Position numbers and translations under genes: made by a program | Notes under the pieces: generated by a model | Database searches by the model: none | Told to the model about the DNA's origin: nothing | What the model saw: only the letters and a program-made list of their open reading frames with translations | Part shown: positions 20,743 to 32,241 of the stretch, one piece after another | How the letters are laid out: every line of letters begins with the position of its first letter | How positions within the stretch are numbered: the stretch's first letter is position 1 | Assembly (NCBI RefSeq): GCF_033115175.1 | Contig: NC_084834.1 | Span: 81,948,462 to 82,012,461, forward strand | DNA: 64,000 bases | DNA from: Lepus europaeus | Lineage: Eukaryota; Chordata; Mammalia; Lagomorpha; Leporidae | Direction of reading: 5' to 3'

Positions 20743-22004
20743 CTCTAATCTTCGGTGGCCTGAACTACAAGTCTATAGTCACAGGCATGTTCTGTAGTAG
20801 TTTTTCTAAGGTAGACAATGCCCATGAGGAAAATTATATTCTCACTTTAAAACTTTCTTTCCCTTTGGTCTGAAAGGGAGGTTTTTTCTACTTACTGTAT
20901 ACTTCGCTGATGGCGAAGTGAATCTAGCTATGAGATTATTATTTGAGTTCTTATTTTGGCTATGCTATTGCAGAAAAATGTTAGCCATCTCTTTTATAAG
21001 GTCTAAAAATTAAATTGTGCATCCTACAGATTCCTTCATAATAGAATTAGTTTCCTACCTTGAAGAGAATAGAGAAATGAAAGAACAAGTTGGGCTTAGA
21101 ATAGAGAAATGAGGGAGCAAGTCCTAGATCGCTTGCTGACAATAGCAATATCACATGAATACTTAGCAAATAGTTTCAACCATTAGATAATAACTTAGGA
21201 AAACATTTACCAGAAGGTCCAATGCCTTCTATAAATTTTAAGAATCATGTATTTGAAAACACCTCTTAAATATCTAACATGGTGTAGTTTGTTTAGCCAG
21301 TAAACTTAAGCACAACCATCTAAAATGTTTTTAGTTTCTTTCTACCAACAAGTCTAAAACATATGATACACAGATTCAGGTCCCACAAATTAAAATGTAT
21401 CTTTGATTGATTTTAGCAGCTTAAATTTATGGACAATCTTATCTATAAGCCATTTAAAATAAAACTCTTAATAAAATTTCCCCATGTGGACATACAATAT
21501 GTACACACATATAATATAGCATAATAGACCAATACATCAATTTTAATAATAGCTTTTAAAATCTTTAACTCTTTTTGTAGATTGCCAATTGATTTGAATT
21601 GCTTTTTCTTTTTAGTAACCTCAGTTAACCATACTTTCTCTCAGTTGGTACTGTTAATACATTATTGGCTTCATCTGTTTACAGAGGCATCCCAAAGTAC
21701 TGAATACAATAAAAGTGGCTGGAAAAAGTCCATAGGAACCTATAGGAGGACAGCTAAACACAGAACCAACAACACTTTAGTTTTATGAGCAGCAGATATT
21801 CAAATTTTTGAAAAAAGCACATATTTAAATAACCCATATCTCTTAATAAAAATTCAGCTGTTTTTGAACAATTAGAATTTAACAGACATCAAGAGAACAT
21901 AATAGATTACTTTAACACATTGCTTTAACAGAGCATCAGAGTTTAATTCTATGTCAAAGAGAAATTGAGCTTCCTGTGATCTTTTGCTGTGAGGTTTCCT
22001 TCCT
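20743..22004 (-). other. Unassigned AT-rich middle segment of the half-L1
   Basis: About 1.26 kb immediately downstream of ORF1 in the element's own direction. It is AT-rich with no open frame of note and none of the L1 endonuclease or reverse-transcriptase motifs expected after ORF1. It may be retroviral, as the adjoining gag-like piece suggests, or sequence captured from elsewhere. I do not recognise it. Confidence 0.6.
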
Positions 22005-23042
22005 TTACCTTCTTTCATATTGGTGACCATGTTTCTGTGTTTCTGTGTGTAACACATCTTTAAGCATCTTTTGCAGGGCAGGATGAGTGGCAACAAATTC
22101 TTTCAGTTTCTGTTTGCTGTGAAAAGTCTTAATTTCACCTTCATTCACAAATGAGAGCTTTGCAGGATATAGTATTCTGGGCTGGCAGTTGTTCTCTCTT
22201 AGTACCTGGGCTATGTCTCGCCATTCCCTTCTAGCTTGTAGGGTTTCTGATGAGAAGTCTGCTGTGAGTCTAATTGGAGATCCTCTAAGAGTGATCCGAC
22301 GTTTCTCTCTTGCACCTTTTAGGATCTTTTCTTTATGTTTCACTGTGGTGAGTTTGATTACAACATGTCGTGGTGAGGATCTCTTTTGGTCATGTTTATT
22401 AGGGGTTCTATAAGCTTCCTGTATTAAGATGCCTCTGTCCTTCTCCAAACCTGGGAAATTTTCTGCTAGTATCTCACTGAAAATGCCTTCTAATCCTTTC
22501 TCCCTCTCCATGCCTTCAGGAACTCCTAGAACCCGAATGTTGGGTTTTTTAATAGTATCCTGTAAATTCCTGACAATATTTTTTAGATTTCTAATTTCTT
22601 CTTCTTTTCTTTGGTTTGCCTGTTTCCTTTCCTGTTCTCTGTCTTCTAAGTCTGATATTCTCTCTTCTGCTTCGCCCATTCTGTTTTTAAGGCTCTCTAA
22701 TGTGTTTGTCATTTGATCTATTGAACTCTTCATTTCATTATGATTTCTAGTCACTATCAGAGTTTCTTGTTCCACTAGTTGTTTCATTTCATTTTGATTC
22801 CTCCTTAATATTTCACTTTCACGAGAGAGATTTTCTATCTTGTCCATGAAGGATTTCTGTAGTTCAAGAATTTGTTTTTGAGAACTTCTTAATGTTCTTA
22901 TCAATTTTTTGAGATCTGCTTCTTGCATTTCTTCGATCTCATCATCTTCATAATCTTGAATTGGGGTGTCTTTTTCATTTGGGGGCGTCATAGTTTCTTC
23001 CTTGTTCTTGTTAGCTTGGTTTTTGCGTTTGTTGTTTGGCAT
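22005..23042 (-). CDS. L1 ORF1 protein (RNA-binding chaperone), intact, 345 aa
   Basis: L1 ORF1p is a trimeric RNA-binding protein and nucleic acid chaperone that coats L1 RNA in cytoplasmic particles. The start chosen is the ATG at 23042 (MPNNKRKNQ); the open frame extends eight codons upstream only through a GTG codon at 23066. There is a basic N-terminus, a long heptad-like coiled coil at about residues 40-163, an RRM at about 165-263 with NIRVLGVPEG and the RHVVIKL strand, and a C-terminal domain at about 264-330 with the family hallmarks TLQARREW and QPRILYPAKLSF. The length is near the 338 aa of human ORF1p. No stop or frameshift interrupts it, which is unusual for a genomic L1 copy. 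No ORF2 follows. It is a transposon gene, not a host gene. Confidence 0.93.
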   Translation of the reverse strand: MPNNKRKNQANKNKEETMTPPNEKDTPIQDYEDDEIEEMQEADLKKLIRTLRSSQKQILELQKSFMDKIENLSRESEILRRNQNEMKQLVEQETLIVTRNHNEMKSSIDQMTNTLESLKNRMGEAEERISDLEDREQERKQANQRKEEEIRNLKNIVRNLQDTIKKPNIRVLGVPEGMEREKGLEGIFSEILAENFPGLEKDRGILIQEAYRTPNKHDQKRSSPRHVVIKLTTVKHKEKILKGAREKRRITLRGSPIRLTADFSSETLQARREWRDIAQVLRENNCQPRILYPAKLSFVNEGEIKTFHSKQKLKEFVATHPALQKMLKDVLHTETQKHGHQYERR

Positions 23043-23960
23043 GTTGGAGATATTTGGTTTCTTCACTGTGGTGTTTTTTCTTGTTACACTATGGCTCTAT
23101 ATTAAGTGGACTGTCTGCTTTCAGTGGAGCCTTAGAGGCTTGAGATGAGTGTGGACTGAGAGCTGTGTTTGGTTCCTCAGGGTTGAGGGTGTGTCAAGGA
23201 TGACACTCCCAGGTTAGGTGTGGTAAATCTCTCTTTCTTTTTTTGATTTAAAAGGGAAGTAATTCCGCACAGCTGAACGTAATTGGAGGTAGTTAGCAGG
23301 CAAATGATATACCCACAGGAGCCAGAGATCAGAAGCTCTTTCCCAAGGACCACACAGGGAATCTCTGCTGCCCTCAGTGTGGGCTCCAATTCTCCTGCAG
23401 TCTCCCACTGGGTTGCCAAGTTAGATGCTAATCTCCTGTTATTTCACCCCTCCCCACAGAGTCAGGTTTTTCTGCTAGGCTCAGGGCTGGTGCAGACCTG
23501 AGGTCGCCCTGCTTATGACGTATGTCCAAAATGGCGCCTGCTCTGTCTTGCTCGCCTGTGAGAGGTGAGCGGAGAGAGAGAAACTTGTGTCCGTATCAGT
23601 CACTTTTTTTATTTTTTTCTCTCTCTCTTCTAGTTAGCCTGGTGAACTTTTCCCCACGGAGTTTCAAGCCTCGTTCCCTCTAGCCTCCTCTTTCCGTTTG
23701 CCTGCCGGTATCTCGGGCTATGGAGGTTCGGCTCACCTCGCGTTCCAGCGCTGGTGCGTTGAGTCTGCCGCTGGTGTCCCGAACTTGGGCTCCCACGCTC
23801 TCCACGCAGGTCCACTGTGAATCACTAGTTCCGGAAGAGTTTCCTCTGCTGTTTCATCCCCTACTCTTCCTTGACACTGCAGTATCTCCACTTATATTAA
23901 ACTTTCTCTCCCCCCGGACTAAGTGTGCTTCCTGCCTATTCCGCCATCTTGTTCCGCCCC
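23043..23960 (-). promoter_or_regulatory. Half-L1 5' UTR and internal promoter
   Basis: About 918 bp of GC-rich, CpG-containing DNA between the element's 5' end and ORF1. The motif CAAGATGGCGG lies at its very 5' end (plus-strand CCGCCATCTT at 23941-23950), the same position and form as the YY1 site that sets the start of transcription in human L1. A second similar motif (AAAATGGCGCC, plus strand, about 23529-23539) faces the opposite way. Because the 5' end is complete, the copy retains its own promoter. Confidence 0.7.
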
Positions 23961-24002
23961 CCTAACTCTGACTTTTAAAGAAATAAATAAATATTCTAAA
24001 AA
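23961..24002 (+). mobile_element. CSINE, 3' tail of the split copy
   Basis: Carries the right-hand copy of the half-L1 target duplication followed by AAATAAATAAAT and an A run, which is the usual CSINE 3' end. It continues the copy beginning at 19021. Confidence 0.85.
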
Positions 24003-24220
24003 AAGTTCTTTCTCAAGCCATGGCATTGTATGCGCATACAATGGCCATTGATTTTTGTGTGTTAATTTTATATCCTGTGACTTTAACAAAGTCTTTTATG
24101 AGTGCCAATAGACTCTTAGTGGAGTCTTTTGGTCGCTCTCCATATAGAATCATGTCATCTGCAAATAGGGATAGTTTGACCTCCTCCTTTCCAATTTATA
24201 TCACTTTGATTTCTTTTTCT
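24003..24220 (-). mobile_element. Internal L1 ORF2 piece, right part
   Basis: Continues the internal L1 segment: GGCATTGTATGCGCATACAA parallels GGCATTGTCTGTGTATACAA at about 25484-25505 of the outer L1, and ATCATGTCAT followed by GGGATAGTTTGAC is shared too. It ends abruptly at SINE sequence at 24221. Confidence 0.75.
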
Positions 24221-24413
24221 GAAGCCAGGAGCTTCTTCCAGGTCTCCCACATGGGTGCAGGGGCCCAAGAGCTTGAGCCATCTTCTTCTGCTTTCCCAGG
24301 CAATTAACAAGGAGTTGGATTGGATGCAGAGCAGGGGGGACTCATCTGGCACCCATGTTGGATGTGTGCACCACACACGAAGGCTTAACCTACTGTGCCA
24401 CAGCACTGGCCCC
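24221..24413 (-). mobile_element. CSINE (reverse), 5' half, split
   Basis: Continues the SINE begun at 18746 and ends at CACAGCACTGGCCCC, the reverse of the CSINE 5' head. Outer L1 sequence resumes directly afterwards. Confidence 0.8.
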
Positions 24414-25962
24414 TGAGAGCCATTCTAATTGAGGTGAGGTGAAATCTCATTATGATTTTGATTTGCATTTTCCTGACGGCTAGTGATCCTGAGCATTTTT
24501 TCATGTCTGTTGGCTATTTTAATTCCTAATACCTGTTCAAGTCCTTTGCCCATTTCTTTACTGGGTTATTTGTTTTGTTGTTGCTGAGTTTCTTGAGCTT
24601 TTTATAGATTCTGGGTATTAATCTTTTATCAGTTGTGTCATTTGCAAATATTTTCTCGCATTCTCTCTATTGACTCTTCACTTTGCTGAGTGTCTCTTTT
24701 GCTGTATGAAGCTTCTTAGCTTGATGTAATCTCATTTGTCCATTCTGGCTTTGATTTCCTGTGCTTCTAGGGTCTTTTCCAAAAATCTTTTCCTATGCCA
24801 ATATCTGGCAGAGTTTTCCTAATGTTCTAATAATTTGATGGTATTGGGTCATAGATTTAGGTCCTTGATCCATTTTCAGTGGATTTTTTGATTAAGGTTT
24901 AATCATACTTTTGTATACGGGGACCCAGTTTTTCCGGCATCCTTTGTCAAAGAGACTGTCCTTGTTCCAGGGATTTGTTTTAGATCCTATGTCAAAGAAA
25001 AGTTGGTTGTAGGTATGTGAGTTGATTTCTGGAGTTTCTACTCTGTTCTATTGGTCTATATGACTTTTTTTTTTCTTTATCAGTCCCAGGCTCTTTTGAT
25101 TATAACCACCCTATAGTGTATTTTGAACTCTGGTATTGTGATGCTTCTGGCTTTAGCTAGTCAGGAGGGTCTCTTGTGTTTCCGTTTGAATTTTAGCATC
25201 ATTTTTTCTAGATCTGAGAAGAATGTCCCTGGTGTTTTGATTGGAATTGCATTGAATCTGTAAATTGCTTTTCGTAGTATGGGCATTTTGTTGATATTAA
25301 TTATTCTAATTCATGAACATGGAAGATTTTTCCATTTTTTTGTGTGTCTTCTACCTATTTCTTTAATGATTTATAATTTTCACCATAGAGTCCTTTGGCA
25401 TCATTGGATAAATTTATTCCAGGGTATTTAATTTTTTGGAAACTATTGTGATTGGGGTTGATCCTAGAAATTCTTTCTCAATCATGGCATTGTCTGTGTA
25501 TACAAATGCAATTGATTGTTGTATGTTAATTTCATATCCTGGAATTTACAAAACTCTTTTAAGAGTTCAAATAGTCTCTTAATGGAATATTTTGGTTCCT
25601 CTACATCTAGAATCATGTCATATGCAAGTAGGGATAGTTTGACTACCTCCTTTCTAATTTTTATCCCTTTGATTTCATTGTTTTGCCTAATGGCTCTGGC
25701 TAAAACTTATATTAAATAGCAATTCTGAGAGTGGGCACCCTTATCTGGTTCGATCTTAATGGGAATGCTTCCAACTTTTCCCTATTCAACACGTTGCTGG
25801 CTGTAGGTTTGTCATAAATTGCCTTGATTGTGTTGAGGAATGTATCTTCTATACCCACTTTGCTTAAGGTTTTCATCATGAAGACATGCTGTATTTTGTC
25901 AAATGCTTTTTCTGCATCCATTAAAATAATCATATTGTCAAATTTATTAAAATGTGTACAAG
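24414..25962 (-). mobile_element. Old L1, ORF2 reverse-transcriptase part (reverse)
   Basis: Antisense ORF2 from the C-terminal region toward the reverse transcriptase. A minus-strand frame at 25933-25712 reads [15 protein letters not shown], the L1 form of the reverse-transcriptase region preceding the catalytic motif. Stops and frameshifts are frequent. The copy is 5' truncated at about 25962. Together with 17922-18745 it forms the outermost element of the nested pile. Confidence 0.9.
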
Positions 25963-26480
25963 TAAAATTGTAGAGACTCCAACTAATCTTATATTGACTA
26001 CAAATCTTACATTAGAAATATTTTTAATTGATAACCTAATTTTCTTTTTTCCATGTATTTGCCTATGATTTCTTTTAATAATTCAACATAGATAATCTGA
26101 TCAGTGAAATAACATCTTCATTGAATGTACTCATGTGTAGATACATACAAATGTGAAAATATCATGTTTGCTACTAGCACAGCACCTGATGTATAGGAAT
26201 GACACATTAACTCATTTTAAATAATTGAATTTCTTCTTTTAGGATGTGAAGAGAAGCCTCTAATATTTTTATCAGTAAAAATATGTAGTTAAACAGTTAT
26301 ATTGAGTCATTTATAGTGTTCTAGAAATTCTGCCTACTTAACAGGACATATTTTTCAATATTTGAAGAAGAAAATATTGGGGTAGAAAGCTTTATGCAAC
26401 AAAAATACTTAGACAAAACTATAGAGTTAAGCTTAAATTGTTAAATACAACCTAGTGGATGTTTTATAAAGTATAATACA
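25963..26480. other. Intergenic, AT-rich
   Basis: No gene or clear repeat. It may include further worn L1 sequence near 25963-26060. Confidence 0.45.
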
Positions 26481-26496
26481 ATATATGCCTTCTTTA

Positions 26497-26835
26497 TAGC
26501 CGGCGCCGTGGCTTAACAGGCTAATCCTCCGCCTTGCGGCGCCGGCGCACCGAGTTCTAGTCCCGGTTGGGGTGCCAGATTCTATCCTGGTTGCCCCTCT
26601 TCCAGGCCAGCTCTCTTCTATGGCCCAGGAAGGCAGTGGAGGATGGCCCAAGTCCTTGGGCCCTGCACCCGCATGGGAGACCAGGAGAAGCACCTGGCTC
26701 CTGGCTTCGGATCAGCAAGATGCGCTGGCCGCAGTAGCCATTGGAGAGTGAACCAACGGCAAAAAGGAAGACCTTTTTCTCTGTCTCTCTCTCTCACTAT
26801 CCACTCTGCCTGTCAAAAAAAAAAAATATATATAT
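26497..26835 (+). mobile_element. Young CSINE, near-perfect copy
   Basis: GCCGGCGCCGTGGCTTAAC head with the long CGCCTTGCGGCGCCGGCG block. Perfect 16-bp target duplication ATATATGCCTTCTTTA at 26481-26496 and 26836-26851. High CpG retention and the exact duplication mark a recent insertion. Confidence 0.95.
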
Positions 26836-26851
26836 ATATATGCCTTCTTTA

Positions 26852-29800
26852 AATCCTAATAGTATTAATTTTCTAAACTATTATATATTTGTAGTAGAAA
26901 AAAAAAACATTAATTCAGAAAATCACCTGTTGTGAAGGGAGAGAATTTAAAAATACTAACATCTAATGATATATATATATATTTTTTTTCTTTTTCTGGG
27001 CACTTTGGTGTTGCTTAAAAAGGAATTTAATTATCATGCAAAAAATGGCATTTCTCTAGCATAAGAGTCTTCTCACAGACAAATGCTCTTTAGGTACTAA
27101 TCTATTTAATCCTTTGTTAAAAATCACTAGTAGTCAGATTTTATAGCTCCCACCAACAAACCTCTTTCATTACTGCTACTTCATTTCCTTACTCTAAACC
27201 ATATCATAGTCCTAGGAACTATTGCACAAAAAGTAGAATGAACTACCTCAAATCAATATCTTCCCTAAAGCCACCAGATTCTATAAGTCCTTTACTGCAT
27301 TTTATTGTTCTTATTATCATTAAATCAACCAGGACATTTCATTTAATTGATGCTTTTGTATTATCAGTGACTCTTCAAAAATGCTTTTATTACTGGACAC
27401 ATTTTTAATGGGCTCCTTTCCTTTTCATAGAGTCATTGGAACAACCAGGAACAAAAATCATAAATTTGATGTATTGGTTCACTGGAGATTTAATTTGCCG
27501 TGGGTCCCTGCTTTTACATTTGGTTAAGGTTTAAGAGCTCAAAGTATTATTCTTGACAACACGTTAAATGTTTGAGGTATGGATGTATAATGGAATAATG
27601 CAATAAATGTCTTGTGTCCATATTGATTTTTTAGATGAATCTGCTTTGAACGTTCTGGCACCCAGCAGCCGAATATCATTCGACTGTGGTAACCTTTGAG
27701 TTTTTCAAAAGAGTGTGGCACTTCTGTACTCAGGTGTCGTCTCCAGCAAACTCCTAGTGACAGAAGGAGAATTGATTCTCATCCTCTCAAACTCTAAGGT
27801 CATTTAAAGGAATTAGACTCTCAAGAGCTGCACTTCCAGGAAAGCTAGGTGATGCCAACGAGCAGAGACACAATTTGAGGTTTTCTACAATGTGTCTGGT
27901 ATTACTTTTAAGACAAAAGTATACCTTGAGAATTATGGAATTACTGGGGTATGGAGCTCTGAGATGTGACAAACAGTAAGCAGTGTCACACCTTCACATT
28001 AGACTTACCAGTATGAGATTTGTGATGAGTTAGAATATTCTTTAGAGATCTGGATAAACCTCATAAAACAATGGAGGAATTCTCTGTTCAATGAAGGTAA
28101 CAGAGTCCAGAAAACATGAGGATTCAACAATCAGTTTCTCCTGCCGAGTTGATATTTCAGGGTCAGTGGAAGAATGTGACAGCATAGACAAGCTGTGATG
28201 GGGAGGAGAAAGTGAAAGAAGATAGGGAAAGCATATCTTTGAGGAGCTCCTTCGTTTCTTGATTCCTGTATTCCTAGTCCATATTCTCAGTATCTGTTAA
28301 AGTGAGGAGCTTCCTAGATAGTCCTTTAGACTTGTCAAATCTTAAAGAAGATGGTTGAGTCTTTCGGTAGAGAATCCATTAGCCTGTGTTTGAACAGGAA
28401 GGGAGGAAATCAAAGAATCAAAAGTGGAGGGAAAGAGAGGAAAGAGCAAATGAATGAATTAAGGAACAAATAAACGGGTGTTTATTCAGAAACTGATAAA
28501 AGAAATCACCAACTGAATCATGATATATTCAGCAACTTTTGTCTCTGTCTTCTCTTGGTCACTTTTCCTATCAATGAATAATATTCCAAAACAAAAAGCT
28601 ATGGTGTATTGTTTTATGCATTAGGTAGTTCTCTGCATCTGTTCCTATGATTGAGGATGCATAGTGATTTTTAAGTTCTTCTTTACAGTGCATTTCATTT
28701 TGTATTACTTTCCTTCCTATACAGAGCTGAAATCAGAGAATATCATGTAGGAGAACAGCTTCAACTCACATTATGTTGGCAAATGCATTCACGCCAGTGT
28801 ATCAGTACTCTGCTTTCCATCATCCTAAAATAAATTTCACTAATATTCTATCCAGAATGATCCCATGTTAGGGAGAATATGTTCATTCTTTATATTTTTA
28901 GGGAACTCATCTGCATGTGATGGAAAAATTTCTTGAGCATCTCGGAGGCTGTTGTGTGTCCACATTCGTCCTGGTCCTAGGGCCCCATCCATCAGTCAGA
29001 CATCCTGGTTCACAGGTAATTAAGAGCCCAAACAAAAGGCAGAGACTAAACCAAAACAAAAATATTCACTTAATCTGTAGCCTCATTAATACATACCTAA
29101 ATCAGCCGTCACTTAATCACATATTAAAGCACCTTTAGTAAATAATTGAGAAAAAATTATCCTGGGTCATTTTCCTGAAATAGGAAAAAATAATATTTAT
29201 AAACTTTTAAACTTTGTTTCTAATACAAATACATTTTATTTGTCTACTTCTAATCTTTCAGTTTGGTGAAATGTCTGTAATGTTAATTGGACTATTTATC
29301 AATTGTCAGAATGTTGGTTTTGTCAAATTTAAATTCTGTTCTCAGCATTCATTTTTCATATCATTTAATATTGCAGAGTGCACCCTTTTAAACTGTGTGC
29401 CCTACATACAAAATCATCAGGCATAAATAATATCTGAGTAACATATAATTCTTCAATGAATAAGATTCAGTCATATGAAAACAATACATAGATTATGAAA
29501 AAAAAGTTTGTCTTGGACCATCCTAAGCCAGATAAAGAACTTTTTAAAGAATAAACATACATATTAACATATCCTTGCGGTGGAAATTAATATTAACTTT
29601 TATATTCATATTATCCTTAATCTTAATGTTATTGGATTAAGTACAGTTAAGAAGAAAAATGCATTCTGTATCCCTTTTGCACTATTTCGTAAGTACCGCA
29701 TTTTAAACTATCAAGTGACCCAAAGAAAAAGTATTAACACTATAAAGGATGCAAAAGCGATTTGATAAAACGTTGTTTGAAGTCTCTGAGAAGTCTCTGA

Positions 29801-31834
29801 GGCTGCTAAAGGCCAAATACATGGAAGTTTATTTTCCATCTTTACTAACTGTGGTTTGATACAGACGAATGAGCCTTTCATTTCATGGTATTTTCTCGAT
29901 GCATCGCTTGAGGTTCTTGACTCACCACTATTAGGAAACTGGAAGAAAGCAGAGCTACAATTACCAGGGCAAGATCCTATCTGACACAGCGACTTGGCAA
30001 GCTGTTACAGTGTGTTAGGCTGCCTTTGACCTTTTCCTCATCTCAGTGAGCTACAAAGCAGAAACTCTCCTTGAACTGTTATTTTTCTCCTAAGATCCAT
30101 AACTTGTCAAAGCTTCAAACAGAAGTGTCCTGATCATAAGAGAATACAATCACAATCTATTGCCCCCAGAAGCTTCCTGAAGTCTTCAGCTTGCTACTTC
30201 CACATTTTTTTGATTACTACAAAACACTTGTTAGCAGTAACTTTGTACCAGAAATCATAGTCCAGCTGGTGGATTTTATCCGATGTAACATAAATTCATG
30301 ACTGTACTGTTTTTCTCTTGCTGAATAAGGAAGTATATTGAAAATAATTGGGGTGAGGAAAAGTTTGGTTTCCTTCTTTTATGTTCACTTTTTGCTATAC
30401 TTTGTGGATATACTGCCTCATATTGTTGCGTTTATATTGTCTCTCTAGGTGCACTATAAATTCCTTAGAACAATGGAGAGGTTTGCTAATTTGGAAAAGC
30501 TGCCTTTCTTACCTAACACTGAATAAAATGTACAGAATCAAAGCTTCCTGAAATAGCTAATGTTTAGTTAATGAAAGACCACTTCCTTTGAAAGAAGTCA
30601 ATTCTATAATCAGTATCTATAAAATTATAAATTTGCTTTCCAAAATATCAAGAATATTTTTGAAAAAAATCTGTTACTTTTTTCAAGGTAAAATATTAGT
30701 TTGCATTCTTTTGTGGTAGATAGCATCTACTACACTTATTTTACCATACATAACTCACATGTACATTATACATTATGCTCACATATACATTATATATGTA
30801 ACCATTTTTAAATCCATGCATATATTTCTCATGATACACATATTCCACTAAGTTTTTGAAGATTCCTTGTGTACAAGACTTCAAAAATGTTTTCACCAAA
30901 ATAAGATTTTTGATTCAATTCTCCATGAACGTTTTTATGTCCACTCTCATTCATATATAAATAGACTAGTATATTATCAACTAAGTTATTAAATGATATA
31001 AAAAAATCCAAATCTTCAAAAAGTTGAAAATACAGTATTTTTCTTAAAGGACCATTTATTTATGTACTCTTTTATCTAATCTCACATTCCTATGAGCATT
31101 GAAAGTCTTTAAAAACACAGTTGTCTATCCAATAAAATTAATGATTAGATCTAATCATCTAGATAGTGACTTTTAGGTCAAGTATAAATTTGATGGAATC
31201 TTTGTTTATTCTACTTGGAGGGCAAGTCCCTCTGTTTTGTTTGCTTGTGTAATCCAAACACAACAGTGCTTGCTGCTTGATAGGAACGCAGTAAGTATGA
31301 GCTGAGTGAATGAGTGGATGACTTATGAATATATACAGAGGATAATATGTATGTTTATATTTGGTGGCGATATCTAGATGAAGGAAAATAGGATAAAAGT
31401 TGGTAGGAAAAGAGAATAGCATGTGCAAAGGTCCTGTTGCTGAAGACAGTGAGCAGTGTTCTACTATGTAAACCCTGAGTCAGTAGAACACAGAAGATGG
31501 GGGAAATTTAATGACTTAGCCTCAAAGGTATAAAAGGGCTGTATTATAAAAATCTTTTGGGGACATGTAAGAATGGTGGCTTTTATCATCAGTGTAATGA
31601 GAAGTATTGTGGAATTTTAGGCTGGTTGGGGACGTGATCTCATTGGCACTTGGGAGAAATTATACTGGTGAAATTGAGAACGATTTGATGGCAAGAATGG
31701 AAGCAAGGAGCTCAGCTAATAGCCTGTTGTGCATTGCTCCAAGTAACAGATTAAGTTTGTTGGAATAGATGACAGTGGGGAAGATAGAAGTTTAAGGTCA
31801 CAAAATGTTTTGTACCTTCTCCATCTCATTTATT
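26852..31834. other. 5-kb AT-rich gene-free stretch without lagomorph SINEs
   Basis: No gene, no SINE, L1 or LTR recognised over 5 kb. Only small local repeats were seen, such as an 11-bp tandem duplication GAAGTCTCTGA at 29780-29801. It could hold conserved noncoding DNA, but nothing in the sequence alone proves it. Confidence 0.5.
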
Positions 31835-32000
31835 GGAGTTTGTAATTCTGCATTTGTTTGTATGATTATTGAGTGATGTCTGTCCCTACTAATCCCTTAT
31901 CCACAGAAGGCTGAGACTGTGTTTAATTTGGCTGTCCATTCCACCATTGCTTAACACTGCACCTGGAAAATAGTGTGCCATACATATTGATTCAATTAAC
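31835..32000 (+). mobile_element. L2-like remnant
   Basis: GTCTGTCCCTACTAATCCC, AGGCTGAGACTGTGTTTAA, CACTGCACCTGGAAAATAGT and TGATTCAATTAA follow the L2 3' end order. Confidence 0.5.
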
Positions 32001-32185
32001 ACAAGTGCTTTCAAAATTTAAACTGTCTTGTCCCAATAAATAAAAATTTTAAAAGATTTCTTGTTATCCATGCTTACAGCTCTAAATTTTACAATTTATA
32101 ACAAATTCAAAAGTAATATAGAAACCTTGAGATGTGTAGGAATCCTAGAGTTTATCATATTTTACAGTTTGCAAATTATTTTAAA

Positions 32186-32241
32186 ATGTGATTATCACCT
32201 CACCCCTGTCAGAATGGCTATAATCCAAAACACAGACGAAA
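32186..32241 (+). mobile_element. L1 ORF2 3' region, left piece
   Basis: TCACCTCACCCCTGTCAGAA and TGGCTATAATCCAAAACACA are L1 ORF2 C-terminal sequence in sense. It is cut by the LTR at 32242 and resumes at 32924. Confidence 0.8.

Larger units (their letters stand above)
19386..23960 (-). mobile_element. ORF1-only half-L1 retrotransposon, full length
   Basis: A 4575-bp element inserted in reverse. Reading on the minus strand: a GC-rich L1-type 5' UTR (23960-23043) starting GGGGCGGAACAAGATGGCGG, an intact ORF1 (23042-22005), about 2.1 kb of sequence with no sign of L1 ORF2 (22004 to about 19860), the rabbit L1 3' UTR tail (about 19860-19415), and an A-rich tail (19414-19386). It is flanked by a 16-bp direct repeat CCTAACTCTGACTTTT at 19370-19385 and 23961-23976, which is a target-site duplication and fixes both ends. 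ORF1-only L1 derivatives are known in mammals as half-L1 or HAL1; whether this copy belongs to a named lagomorph family cannot be settled here. The structure implies mobilisation by L1 ORF2 protein supplied in trans. The absence of ORF2 is seen directly; the origin of the middle segment is inferred. Confidence 0.85.

Noticed and set aside
22189-22716. Plus-strand frames within the half-L1
   Set aside because: Antisense shadows of the intact ORF1.
23043-23066. 353-residue version of L1 ORF1 starting eight codons earlier
   Set aside because: The earlier start is a GTG codon. The ATG at 23042 fits L1 ORF1 starts better.
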